Under the pieces are notes generated by a model. That model was not told the DNA's origin, made no database searches, and saw nothing but the letters and a program-made list of their open reading frames with translations. From NCBI GenBank assembly GCA_003454605.1, contig DMKD01000396.1, forward strand, positions 4,819 to 19,290: DNA of 14,472 bases. The letters are read 5' to 3'. This document shows positions 7,731 through 14,472 of the stretch, piece after piece. Position numbers and translations under genes: made by a program. How positions within the stretch are numbered: the stretch's first letter is position 1; every line of letters starts with the position of its first letter. This stretch comes from Spirochaeta sp. GTDB lineage: Bacteria > Spirochaetota > Spirochaetia > UBA9216.

Positions 7731-7836
7731 ACTGCATAATAACTAACTTCGAGGAAAGAGAGTTATTACCTTCGGTCAAACCTATACGGTAAACTGCCCA
7801 TCGGTAAACTCTTCTCGTAAAAATGAGGAGACAAAA
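7731..7836 (+). promoter_or_regulatory. Riboswitch expression platform with possible Shine-Dalgarno masking hairpin
   Basis: Downstream of the aptamer, TAATAACT (7737-7744) and AGTTATTA (7761-7768) form a perfect eight-base stem whose 16-base loop contains CGAGGA (7750-7755). Close to the gene, TCTTCTC (7810-7816) can pair with the ribosome site GAGGAGA (7825-7831), seven pairs with one G-U and an eight-base loop. The same TTCTCG (7812-7817) can instead pair with the loop CGAGGA. No T-run terminator is present, so control by translation is the likelier mode. Three related copies of CGGT(C/A)AAAC occur at 7773, 7787 and 7802. The pairing is my own by-eye folding. Confidence 0.5.
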
Positions 7837-8709
7837 ATGTCAAAATTCAAAAACGCAACGGCTGCAGCTTTAATTATTGCAATAGCAGCTATCGCACTCA
7901 CCGGTTGTCTTACAACAGACAAGGCATCAAATGATTCAAAACCTGTGATTCTTATTGCCGCATTCGGCAGCAGCTACGAAAGCGGCCAGAAGAATCTTGA
8001 AGACTTCGACAAGGCTGTGAGAGCGGCATTCCCTGAAAACGAAGTAACTTGGGGTTTTACAGCATCATTCATCGTCAAAAAGCTGAAAAAACAAGGTGTT
8101 GATACACTCTTTGAATCACAGGTTCCTGTAAGAGGAATTGCAGATGCTGTTGCCGATCTTGCAGCAGAAGGTAAAACGAATGTTGTCGTTGTAAACTTCC
8201 TGCTTATGGTCGGTCAGGAGTACAGAGAGGTTCTTGATGTTCCTACAAGCGGACTTAACGTCAAGTACGTTCATCCGGTACTCTACTACCCCGAGAATAT
8301 TCAGAATGTCGTAACCGCACTCGAAGGTGAGTTTGGCGGAGCAGATGAAGCGACCGTACTATGTGCACATGGAAACGAAGCTCATCCGGAGTACAATGCA
8401 GAACTTATTCAGATTGATCAGTTCCTCAGAGAGAACTATAAAAACACTTACCTGGCCGTTATGGAAGGTACACCTGAGTTTGAGCCGGTTAAAGAAGCTA
8501 TCGCAGAATCAGGCGTAAAGAGTGTTAAGTATGTTACATTCATGCTTACATACGGAGACCATATGTCAAACGATGTAATGGGTGATGAAGAAGATGCAAT
8601 GAAGGTTCGGATCGGTCTTCCTGCTGAATGCTCTGATGGACTTGCAAGTGTTCCCAGTGTTCAGGGGCTGTTCATTGAGAAGATTAAACTTGCTCTAAGC
8701 CAGTTCTAA
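7837..8709 (+). CDS. cbiK: Lipoprotein-type sirohydrochlorin cobaltochelatase (CbiK family)
   Basis: CbiK enzymes insert Co2+ into sirohydrochlorin. All three metal-site residues of the family appear: His178 in CAHGNEAHPEYN, Glu210 in VMEGTPE and His242 in TYGDHMSND. The rest of the fold is present (ILIAAFGSSY at 38-47; NFLLMVGQEYREV from 120) and the 290-residue length is the normal CbiK size plus a leader. The N-terminus is unusual for a biosynthetic enzyme: positive charges, a hydrophobic stretch and the lipobox LTGC with Cys24, so the mature protein should be lipid-anchored outside the cytoplasmic membrane. Periplasmic CbiK is known from Desulfovibrio vulgaris. The ATG at 7837 follows GAGGAG at 7825-7830. 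It is the first gene under the cobalamin riboswitch and lies 22 bases before a binding-protein gene. Its natural substrate could be cobalt or iron with a tetrapyrrole; this is not shown by the sequence. Confidence 0.92.
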   Translation: MSKFKNATAAALIIAIAAIALTGCLTTDKASNDSKPVILIAAFGSSYESGQKNLEDFDKAVRAAFPENEVTWGFTASFIVKKLKKQGVDTLFESQVPVRGIADAVADLAAEGKTNVVVVNFLLMVGQEYREVLDVPTSGLNVKYVHPVLYYPENIQNVVTALEGEFGGADEATVLCAHGNEAHPEYNAELIQIDQFLRENYKNTYLAVMEGTPEFEPVKEAIAESGVKSVKYVTFMLTYGDHMSNDVMGDEEDAMKVRIGLPAECSDGLASVPSVQGLFIEKIKLALSQF

Positions 8710-8731
8710 TTGGTATTCAGGGAGGAATAAC

Positions 8732-9778
8732 GTGAAAAAAAGAACTATATTACTGCTTCTGATTGTACTTGCTGCGGCTTCGGGCCTGTATGCCGGAGGT
8801 CAGACTGAGAATCCTGAACCGGCATCGAAAATCGATAAACCATTATTCACCTTTATTGACGGGAAAGGTAATGAGTCTGTCTTTTATCATGAGATAGAGA
8901 GGATTGTTGTTGTCAATTCAGGTTTATCAGCGCTTCTTGCCGCACTTCAGCAGAGCGATAAGATTGTCGGACGTGATATGTTTTCAAGTTTTCCATCCTC
9001 CCTGAGAACCAAAAAAGTAGTCGGGAAAAGTTCTGCCTATCCAAACCTGGAACTGATACTTGGAAGCAAACCCGATGTCGTTATGGCCGACGCTATGTTT
9101 GACGACAGTGTTGCCGAAAAACTCGCAGCACTCGGGATCCCTGTTCTCATTGAATCAACCAGTAATCCTCTTAAGACTAAGGAACTTGTTACCCGGTATG
9201 GAGATCTACTTGACTGTGAAGAGCGCGCTGCTGAAATATGTGCATGGCTTGATGAAGCAGACAGCAGAATTGCAGGTCTTATTGAAACAGCCCGGGTGAA
9301 CGGGGAAAACGCCCCAGTCGTATTTTTTGAAAACCGTAAAAACTATAAATCAACCTCAAAGAAGTCTTCAACTCACCAGTACCTGGAGCTCTCCGGCGGG
9401 GTGAACATCGCCGCTGATGAAAAGGTTTCATCCCCGACTCTCAGCCCTGAGTTTATCGTTGAGAAAAACCCCAATGTGATTATCAGACGTGTGAGCGGTG
9501 ATCTCACTGCTGATACGATGGCCGGCGTCCGTGATAATATTCTGAACAGACCGGGACTCAGCGCAACACAGGCCGTTTCCACAGAACGAGTCTTCGTAAT
9601 CAAGGCTGATCTATTCATGACTATCAGATATCCCTCGGCGCTCTTTTACCACGCCTCCTGGTTTTATCCGGAAACTTTCCGAAACGAGGATCCGGAGGAG
9701 TTCAATAAGGAATTAATAAATTTCATGTTCGGAGACGGAGAGTTTGAAAAAACAAACGAAGCCTTTGCATACCCATAA
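8732..9778 (+). CDS. ABC transporter substrate-binding protein, BtuF/FecB type
   Basis: This 348-residue secreted protein belongs to the class III periplasmic binding proteins (vitamin B12, heme and iron-chelate binders). It has a signal peptide with cleavage likely after LYA (residue 21), giving a mature GGQTE start; there is no lipobox cysteine. Family features are IERIVVVNSGLSALLAAL, KIVGRD, PNLELILGSKPDVVMAD and the C-terminal FIVEKNPNVIIRR. The start is GTG at 8732 with GGAGG at 8721-8725, six bases upstream. It sits between the lipoprotein cobaltochelatase and the permease, so it probably delivers a corrinoid, cobalt complex or tetrapyrrole to the transporter. The exact ligand is unknown; the riboswitch favours a corrinoid or cobalt-related ligand. 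The YAGGQTE mature end resembles exported proteins of spirochaetes, a weak hint at the host. Confidence 0.88.
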   Translation: MKKRTILLLLIVLAAASGLYAGGQTENPEPASKIDKPLFTFIDGKGNESVFYHEIERIVVVNSGLSALLAALQQSDKIVGRDMFSSFPSSLRTKKVVGKSSAYPNLELILGSKPDVVMADAMFDDSVAEKLAALGIPVLIESTSNPLKTKELVTRYGDLLDCEERAAEICAWLDEADSRIAGLIETARVNGENAPVVFFENRKNYKSTSKKSSTHQYLELSGGVNIAADEKVSSPTLSPEFIVEKNPNVIIRRVSGDLTADTMAGVRDNILNRPGLSATQAVSTERVFVIKADLFMTIRYPSALFYHASWFYPETFRNEDPEEFNKELINFMFGDGEFEKTNEAFAYP

Positions 9779-10826
9779 ATGGCGGCAGGGCAGGCGAAAG
9801 AATATTCTACTGCTTTTTGTGCTCTTATGCGGGATGGCAGCGACATTTCTTTTATCGGTATTCACCGGTTCAGCGGAAGCCGGTCTGTCGGAAGTCGTAC
9901 GCTGCCTTGCAGCAGGGCCTGAAATCGAGTCGGGAAGTCCCGTTGATTACACAACCCATACGATCATATGGTCTCTGCGTTTACCCCGTGTTCTCATGTC
10001 TCTGCTATGCGGTGCAGGACTTGGTTTGGCCGGGGCTGCAATGCAGGGGATTCTCCGCAATCCACTGGCAAGTCCGTATACCCTGGGAATCTCATCAGCG
10101 GCCGGATTCGGTGCGTCACTCGCGATTGTCCTGGATGTAGGCATTGCTTCGGTTTTTTCGACAGCAGGTTATCTGCTGATAATTTCAAATTCATTTTTCT
10201 TCTCGATATTAGTTCTTGGAATTGTTTTGTTGATAAGCCGGACAAAAAGCTACAGACCGAGTACGATGATCCTCGCCGGAATATCCATGATGTATCTTTT
10301 TTCCGCAGGGACCTCGCTTCTTCAGTATCTTGCTACAAATGATCAGCTTGCCAAGATCGTCTTCTGGCTGATGGGTAGCCTTATGTCCGTTACCTGGAAG
10401 CAGCTTACGATAATCTCAGTGTTTATGGCTGTCGTATTTCCACTGCTGATGCGCCTTTCCTGGAGTCTGAATATCCTCTCCTGTGGTGAAGAGGTTGCCC
10501 AGAGTCTCGGAGTACACCCAAGGTTTGTGATGGTGAGCACAGCCTTGCTTGCCTCAGTTGTTACTGCAGGCCTTGTTAGTTTCTGTGGGGTTATCGGCTT
10601 CATTGGTCTTGTGGCGCCCCATATTGTCAGAATGATGGTCGGAGGGGATCATAGGCTGTTGCTTCCTGCATCGGCAATGAGCGGTTCTGTAATTCTTGCT
10701 TTGTCGGATACTATTGCCCGAACGGTCCTGACTCCGATGGAACTGCCAATCGGAGTAATTACCTCGTTCATAGGTGTACCTTTTTTCATCTCGATTCTAA
10801 TCAGAAGAAAGGGGACCAGTCATTAA
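9744..10826 (+). CDS. ABC transporter permease, FecCD/BtuC family
   Basis: This 360-residue membrane protein is a permease for B12, heme or siderophore-type importers. Signatures seen are RLPRVL at 79-84, GAAMQGILRNPLASPYTLG at 97-115, GFIGLVAPHIVR at 285-296 and ELPIGVITSFIGVPFF at 333-348, with about nine or ten hydrophobic segments between residues 21 and 352. The frame begins with TTG at 9744, overlapping the binding-protein gene by 35 bases, with GGAG at 9731-9734 nine bases upstream. The next in-frame ATG, at 9834, falls inside the first membrane segment, so TTG is preferred. The stop overlaps the next start by one base (TAATG at 10824-10828), tying the ATPase to it. Substrate specificity cannot be read from the sequence; the riboswitch and cbiK neighbour suggest corrinoids or cobalt compounds. 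Confidence 0.9.
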   Translation: MKKQTKPLHTHKWRQGRRKNILLLFVLLCGMAATFLLSVFTGSAEAGLSEVVRCLAAGPEIESGSPVDYTTHTIIWSLRLPRVLMSLLCGAGLGLAGAAMQGILRNPLASPYTLGISSAAGFGASLAIVLDVGIASVFSTAGYLLIISNSFFFSILVLGIVLLISRTKSYRPSTMILAGISMMYLFSAGTSLLQYLATNDQLAKIVFWLMGSLMSVTWKQLTIISVFMAVVFPLLMRLSWSLNILSCGEEVAQSLGVHPRFVMVSTALLASVVTAGLVSFCGVIGFIGLVAPHIVRMMVGGDHRLLLPASAMSGSVILALSDTIARTVLTPMELPIGVITSFIGVPFFISILIRRKGTSH

Positions 10827-12355
10827 TGAATATAAAAATTGACAAGCTGTCGTTTTCTTACTCAAAAAGAAAGGTTATCGAGGATGTTTCAGTGGAATTT
10901 TCCGGGCCCGGTATAGTCGGGCTGATTGGCGAGAACGGTTCAGGAAAGTCGACCCTGATTCGCTGCATGTGCGGGCTTCTGAAATTTGATAAGAGCACAA
11001 TATATTATAATAATACTGATCTGCATACTCTATCCGTTCGCAAACGGGCAGAGCTTTTTGCCTATGTGCCGCAGAGGGTTATGCACAATCGTGAGATGTC
11101 AGTATATGATTATCTGCTGCTCGGGCGGAAACCCTACTTTCAGTGGGAAGCAGGTATTGACGATCTTGAAATTGTTGATGCTATTATAGAAGATTTCAAG
11201 CTTAAACCGTTGGCCTTCCGTAAGATGGGGGCTTTAAGCGGGGGTGAGCTGCAGAAGATTGTGATCGCCCGCAGCTTTACTCAGCAGACGCCGGTAGTTT
11301 ATCTAGATGAGCCTACAAATAACCTTGATATTGCAACAATTGGTTGGTTAGAAAATCAATTACAACATCATGATGGTACTATGGTAGTTATTTCACATGA
11401 TAGACACTTTTTAAATGCTGTTTGTACAAATATCTTAGATGTAGATTTTAAACAAATTAGAGAATTTTCTGGTAACTATGATGACTGGTATATTGCTTCT
11501 ATGTTAATTTCTAAGCAAAATGAAACAGATGTAAATAAAAAATTAAAAGAAAAAGAAGAACTTGAAAAGTTTATTACTAGATTTAGTGCAAATGCATCTA
11601 AAGCAAAACAAGCAACTTCTAGACAAAAACAATTAGATAAGTTAAATGTTGGTGAAATCAAAGTTTCTTCAAGACGTGATCCTTCTATTATCTTTAAACA
11701 AAAAAGAGAAGTTGGTAAAGAATTATTAAGTTTAAGAAATATTTCTAAATCCTTTGATGGTGAAGTTGTATTAAACAATATTTCACTTACAGTTGAAAAG
11801 GATGATAAAATTGCCTTAATTGGTCCAAATGGTGCTGGTAAAACAACTATGTGTGAAATCATGGTTGAAAATATGAAACCAGATAGTGGTGATATACATT
11901 GGGGTGCAACTATTCAAAATGGTTACTTTCCTCAAAATGCAACTGATTTAATTTCTGGTGATGGAACTTTATACGATTGGTTAAGGGATTTTGATAGAAA
12001 TGCCGATATTGCAGAGATAAGAAACTGCCTTGGAAGAATGTTATTCAACGGTACTGAGCAAGAAAAATCTGTTAAGTCATGTTCTGGTGGAGAAAAACAT
12101 AGAATGTTCTTATCAAAAATTATGTTAGAGCAACCAAATTTTATGATCTTAGATGAACCTACAAACCACCTTGATTTAGAGGCTATTATTGCATTAGGAG
12201 AAGGATTACTTGCATATCCTGGTTCTGTTATTTGTGTATCACATGATAGGGAATTATTAGATGTTTATGCTAATAGAATTATTGAAATCCAAGAAGATGG
12301 TTCTATCATTGATTTCAAAGGTTCTTATGAAGAGTATATTGAGCAAAAAGCTTAA
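10826..12355 (+). CDS. Chimeric ABC ATPase: BtuD/FecE N-terminus joined to ABC-F C-terminus
   Basis: The open frame codes for 509 residues but is two proteins. Residues 1 to about 160 are the importer ATPase expected after the permease: Walker A GENGSGKS at 35-42, Q-loop glutamine 83 in YVPQ, LLLGRKPYF at 97-105 (FecE/BtuD-like) and signature LSGGE at 137-141. From about residue 170 on it is an ABC-F (YbiT-like) protein: SHDRHFLN near 190-197, the charged linker around 225-300, second Walker A GPNGAGKT at 333-340, signature CSGGE at 419-423, DEPTNHLD at 443-450 and SHDRELLD at 472-479. The two meet in DEPTNNLDI (161-169), common to both families. Base composition and codon use change there. 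The importer ATPase thus lacks its last third (usual length about 255), and the ABC-F protein its first third. An assembly join is likelier than a working fusion. Family calls for each half are firm. Confidence 0.9.
   Translation: MNIKIDKLSFSYSKRKVIEDVSVEFSGPGIVGLIGENGSGKSTLIRCMCGLLKFDKSTIYYNNTDLHTLSVRKRAELFAYVPQRVMHNREMSVYDYLLLGRKPYFQWEAGIDDLEIVDAIIEDFKLKPLAFRKMGALSGGELQKIVIARSFTQQTPVVYLDEPTNNLDIATIGWLENQLQHHDGTMVVISHDRHFLNAVCTNILDVDFKQIREFSGNYDDWYIASMLISKQNETDVNKKLKEKEELEKFITRFSANASKAKQATSRQKQLDKLNVGEIKVSSRRDPSIIFKQKREVGKELLSLRNISKSFDGEVVLNNISLTVEKDDKIALIGPNGAGKTTMCEIMVENMKPDSGDIHWGATIQNGYFPQNATDLISGDGTLYDWLRDFDRNADIAEIRNCLGRMLFNGTEQEKSVKSCSGGEKHRMFLSKIMLEQPNFMILDEPTNHLDLEAIIALGEGLLAYPGSVICVSHDRELLDVYANRIIEIQEDGSIIDFKGSYEEYIEQKA
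11303..11335. other. Composition breakpoint / probable chimeric assembly junction
   Basis: The bases coding LDEPTNNLDI (11303-11332) are the last place where sequence from both sides could be identical. To the left, codons are mixed and G+C is about half; to the right TTA, AAA and ATT-type codons take over at once and G+C falls to about 30%, staying so to the window end. The Walker B region is one of the few places where an importer ATPase and an ABC-F gene can share some 25 to 30 bases by chance. There is no repeat, insertion sequence or integrase at the site. Confidence 0.85.
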
Positions 12356-12373
12356 TTTCTTTTCATTGGATAT

Positions 12374-12409
12374 AAAAAAAGGGGATGATTTAAATCATCC
12401 CCTTTTTTT
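12374..12409. terminator. Bidirectional intrinsic terminator
   Basis: A perfect palindrome: A7, then GGGGATGAT-TTAA-ATCATCCCC (12381-12402), then T7. The nine-base stem with a run of Ts on either strand would stop both the ABC-F gene (ending at 12355) and the convergent thioesterase gene (ending at 12435). Confidence 0.93.
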
Positions 12410-12434
12410 AGTAAAGTATTTTATTACTTTGCTT

Positions 12435-12899
12435 TTATTTTCTTGTCATTCTCGATTCTTTTCTTCTAATAGCATCTTCATATCTTCTTTTGTCATCTTC
12501 AGTAATAAGATTTAACTTTGGAACTGGAGTTGGTTTACCTGCTTCATCAACTGCAATCATTGTAAAGTAACATACATTTGTATTTTTAATTGTATGATCT
12601 TTAATATCTTCAGAAATCACTTTGATACCAATTTCCATTGATGTTCTACCTGTATAGTTTACAGATGCATGGAAAGTAACTAATGAACCAATTTTAATTG
12701 GATTTTCAAATAGTACCATATCAACAGATAATGTAACTGCGTACATTCCTGTATATCTTGCTGCACAAGCATATGCAACATGATCTAACATTTTTAATAT
12801 CTCACCGCCATGAACATTCTTTCCTGAAAAGTTTGCTTTATCAGGTGTCATTAGCATAGTCATTGTTAATGATTTTTCTCTTTTTATTTCTTCACTCAT
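12435..12899 (-). CDS. Acyl-CoA thioesterase, hotdog fold
   Basis: This 154-residue protein belongs to the hotdog acyl-CoA hydrolases (YciA/BACH-like), cytosolic enzymes that release fatty acids from acyl-CoA. The N-terminal helix motif ANFSGKNVHGGEILKMLD at residues 22-39 matches the family pattern of an Asn/Gly pair, HGG and a conserved Asp (Asp39). It continues with the strand SVDMVLFENPIKIGSLV and the NYTGRTSMEI segment (81-90) typical of these proteins. The C-terminal 30 residues are charged and rich in Lys/Arg. The ATG at 12899 has AAGG eight bases upstream; a TATAAT box on the minus strand lies at 12944-12939, after a T-rich stretch, as in Campylobacterota promoters. The gene is convergent with the ABC-F frame and downstream of ligA on the same strand. 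Its acyl preference is not predictable here. Confidence 0.9.
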   Translation of the reverse strand: MSEEIKREKSLTMTMLMTPDKANFSGKNVHGGEILKMLDHVAYACAARYTGMYAVTLSVDMVLFENPIKIGSLVTFHASVNYTGRTSMEIGIKVISEDIKDHTIKNTNVCYFTMIAVDEAGKPTPVPKLNLITEDDKRRYEDAIRRKESRMTRK

Positions 12900-13023
12900 T
12901 TAGGTAACCTTATTGTAAATATATTTAAATTTTGATTTATTATAAAATAAAAATATAGTATATGCCTAGCAATTTAGTGAATTATTTAGATAGTTTAATG
13001 AACTATCTAAAAAAGTAACACAT
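12900..13023. repeat. AT-rich spacer with 11-base inverted repeat
   Basis: The gap between ligA and the thioesterase gene is very AT-rich. It contains TTTAGATAGTT (12985-12995) and AACTATCTAAA (13001-13011), a perfect 11-base inverted repeat with loop TAATG. Located just after the ligA stop, it may end or protect the ligA transcript, although no clear T-run follows on the minus strand. The minus-strand -10-like TATAAT at 12944-12939 probably belongs to the thioesterase promoter. Confidence 0.6.
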
Positions 13024-14472
13024 TTAAATTAATGTATTCATTTCTTCTTCTGTTAATGTCTTAACTTTTAAAGTAATCGCTTTATCATACTTACTTCCAG
13101 CATCTTCTCCATATATTAAATAATCAGTTTTTTTAGAAATAGAAGAGCTTACTTTTGCACCAAGAGCTTCGAGTTGTTTCTTTATTACTCCACGACTTAC
13201 ACTCATAGTTCCAGTTAATACTACTGTCATATCTTTAAAATTGTTCTCATGAATTTCAACTTTCACTTCCACTTGTGGTTTTATTATATCAAGTAACTTT
13301 AATACTAATTCTTTATTTACTCTCATAAATTCTGTAAAAGAATTAGCCATTTGCTCTCCGATACCATCAAGAGCGACTAAGGAATCAAAATCAACACTAA
13401 TAACATTTAATCCAAATTCTAAACAAATTTGTTTTGAGGCTACTTCACCAATATGTTCAATTCCTAAGGCATTTATTACTCGATGAAGAGTAGTTCCTTT
13501 TGTGTTTTTAATTGAGTTTAAAAGATTCGATATCTTTTTCTCTTTGAATCCTTCTAAGTCTTGAAGTTTTTCATATGTTAATGAATATAAGTCTAAAATA
13601 TCATAAATCTTTTCTTCACTAACTAATTGTTCAACTATTTTTATTCCTAGCCCGTCAATATTCATACAGTTTTTACTTGCAAAATATATAATAGAATTCG
13701 CAACAATAGAAGGACAATCAAGGTTTTGGCATTTTATTAATGTCCCTTCATCTAAAAGCTCACTTTTACACTCTGGACACTCAGTAGGTCTTGATATTTC
13801 TTTTTGTGTTCCATCTCTTCTATCTTTAAATACTGTAGTAATTTTTGGAATAATATCGCCACTCTTTATAATAATAACTTCATCATTAATTCTTAAATCT
13901 AATCTTGCTATTTCATCATAATTATGTAATGAAGCACGTTCAACTGTTGAACCATCAATTAGTGTAGGTTCTACAATAGCAACAGGTGTGATAACTCCTG
14001 TTCGTCCTACTTGTTGGATAATATTTACAATTTTTGTAGTTTTTTCAACTGCTGGAAATTTATATGCACATGAATATCTAGGAAATTTAACCGTATGACC
14101 CAATTCTTCTTGTGTTTCTAAGTCATCAATTTTTATAACCATTCCATCTAACATCATTTCTATATCATTTCTGGCTGCTATTATTTCATGATAAAGTTTT
14201 TCAATCCCCTCTACTGTTTTTGTATGTGTTTGCATGGGTGGTTTTGCAAACCCTAATGAATAAATATAATTCATCATTTCACTGTTTTTTGTAAAGGCTA
14301 AAGCGTTTTCTCCAACCCCCCAAACATTAAAAAATAGCTTTCTTTTTGCAGTAACTGAAGAGTCTAGTTGTCTTAAACTTCCTGCAGCAGCATTGCGAGG
14401 GTTCGCAAAAGGTTGTTCACCTTCTTCGAGTCTCTCTTTGTTGATAGCCTCAAAATCATCTTTACGGATGAC
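13024..14472 (-). CDS. ligA: NAD-dependent DNA ligase LigA, partial (N-terminus beyond right edge)
   Basis: LigA seals nicks in DNA during replication and repair using NAD+. The visible 482 residues run to the right edge in frame; the ATG at 14277 is internal, because upstream residues include the conserved NPRNAAAGSLRQLD (visible residues 24-37). Domains in order: end of the adenylation domain with DGMVIKI (109-115) and AYKFPA (136-141); the OB fold with TPVA and SLHNYDEI; the zinc finger with cysteines 232, 235, 248 and 253 (CPEC and CQNLDC-type spacing); helix-hairpin-helix repeats with MNIDGLGIKIVEQL and ALGIEHIGEVAS; and a C-terminal BRCT domain from about 410 (VVLTGTMS, YLIYGEDAGSK). 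The N-terminal Ia domain and the catalytic KxDG lysine lie outside. The full protein would be about 650 residues. Protein style and low G+C suggest an Arcobacter-like host. Confidence 0.96.
   Translation of the reverse strand, partial: VIRKDDFEAINKERLEEGEQPFANPRNAAAGSLRQLDSSVTAKRKLFFNVWGVGENALAFTKNSEMMNYIYSLGFAKPPMQTHTKTVEGIEKLYHEIIAARNDIEMMLDGMVIKIDDLETQEELGHTVKFPRYSCAYKFPAVEKTTKIVNIIQQVGRTGVITPVAIVEPTLIDGSTVERASLHNYDEIARLDLRINDEVIIIKSGDIIPKITTVFKDRRDGTQKEISRPTECPECKSELLDEGTLIKCQNLDCPSIVANSIIYFASKNCMNIDGLGIKIVEQLVSEEKIYDILDLYSLTYEKLQDLEGFKEKKISNLLNSIKNTKGTTLHRVINALGIEHIGEVASKQICLEFGLNVISVDFDSLVALDGIGEQMANSFTEFMRVNKELVLKLLDIIKPQVEVKVEIHENNFKDMTVVLTGTMSVSRGVIKKQLEALGAKVSSSISKKTDYLIYGEDAGSKYDKAITLKVKTLTEEEMNTLI

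Noticed and set aside
9817..10342. Long overlapping frames inside the permease gene (plus-strand 107 and 124 codons, and minus-strand frames)
   Set aside because: They are out-of-frame shadows of a clear FecCD-type permease with no family-like features.
11250..11400. Mobile element or integration site at the composition change
   Set aside because: No terminal repeats, target duplication, tRNA, integrase or transposase is visible; the join sits inside a conserved coding motif.
10826..12355. A novel three-part ABC protein combining importer and ABC-F functions
   Set aside because: The change of base composition and gene content at the shared Walker B stretch is better explained by a chimeric join; nothing supports a functional fusion.
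14275..14277. ATG at 14277 as the ligA start
   Set aside because: The frame continues to the window edge with conserved LigA residues such as NPRNAAAGSLRQLD, so the real start is outside.

Overview
The window holds two unlike pieces of DNA joined inside one reading frame. Positions 1 to about 11,300 are roughly half G+C with mixed codon use and carry an anaerobic (early cobalt insertion) cobalamin gene cluster plus a riboswitch-controlled uptake-type operon. From about 11,335 to the end the sequence is roughly 30% G+C, uses TTA/AAA/ATT-type codons, and carries ordinary housekeeping genes that look like Campylobacterota (Arcobacter-like by protein style). The left part is harder to place. The signal peptide ending in YAGGQTE and the lipoprotein-linked cobaltochelatase suggest an anaerobic bacterium, possibly a spirochaete, but this is only a tentative inference.

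Layout, left part. On the minus strand, read from right to left, is a tightly packed operon: cbiA (5960-4560), cbiC (4563-3937), cbiD (3933-2737), cbiE (2755-2117), cbiL (2153-1401), cbiF (1404-586) and cbiG (589 to beyond position 1). All junctions overlap or are a few bases apart. Together they cover C20, C11, C1 and C5/C15 methylation, ring contraction opening, the C12 methyl shift and a,c-amidation of the corrin ring. cbiH, cbiJ and cbiT are not seen and may lie beyond the left edge. Diverging from cbiA is cbiP (6090-7565, cobyric acid synthase), with a 129-base gap containing a palindromic TTGAC/GTCAA element that supplies a -35-like box to each strand.

After cbiP, a 271-base leader holds a promoter-like site, a compact cobalamin riboswitch (about 7643-7730) and a possible Shine-Dalgarno-masking switch. 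It precedes a plus-strand operon: a lipoprotein form of the CbiK cobaltochelatase (7837-8709), a BtuF/FecB-type binding protein (8732-9778), a FecCD/BtuC-type permease (9744-10826) and the start of a FecE/BtuD-type ATPase (from 10826). The operon looks designed to work on cobalt or tetrapyrroles outside the cytoplasmic membrane and import the product, repressed when cobalamin is plentiful.

The ATPase frame then switches, at the shared Walker B stretch DEPTNNLDI (11306-11332), into the C-terminal two thirds of an ABC-F protein. Base composition, codon use and gene content all change at this point. The simplest reading is an assembly chimera between two genomes at a short identical stretch, not a natural fusion. 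The right part continues with a bidirectional terminator (12374-12409), a hotdog acyl-CoA thioesterase (12899-12435, minus) and ligA (minus, N-terminus cut by the right edge). No tRNA, rRNA, CRISPR array, insertion sequence or integrase was seen.
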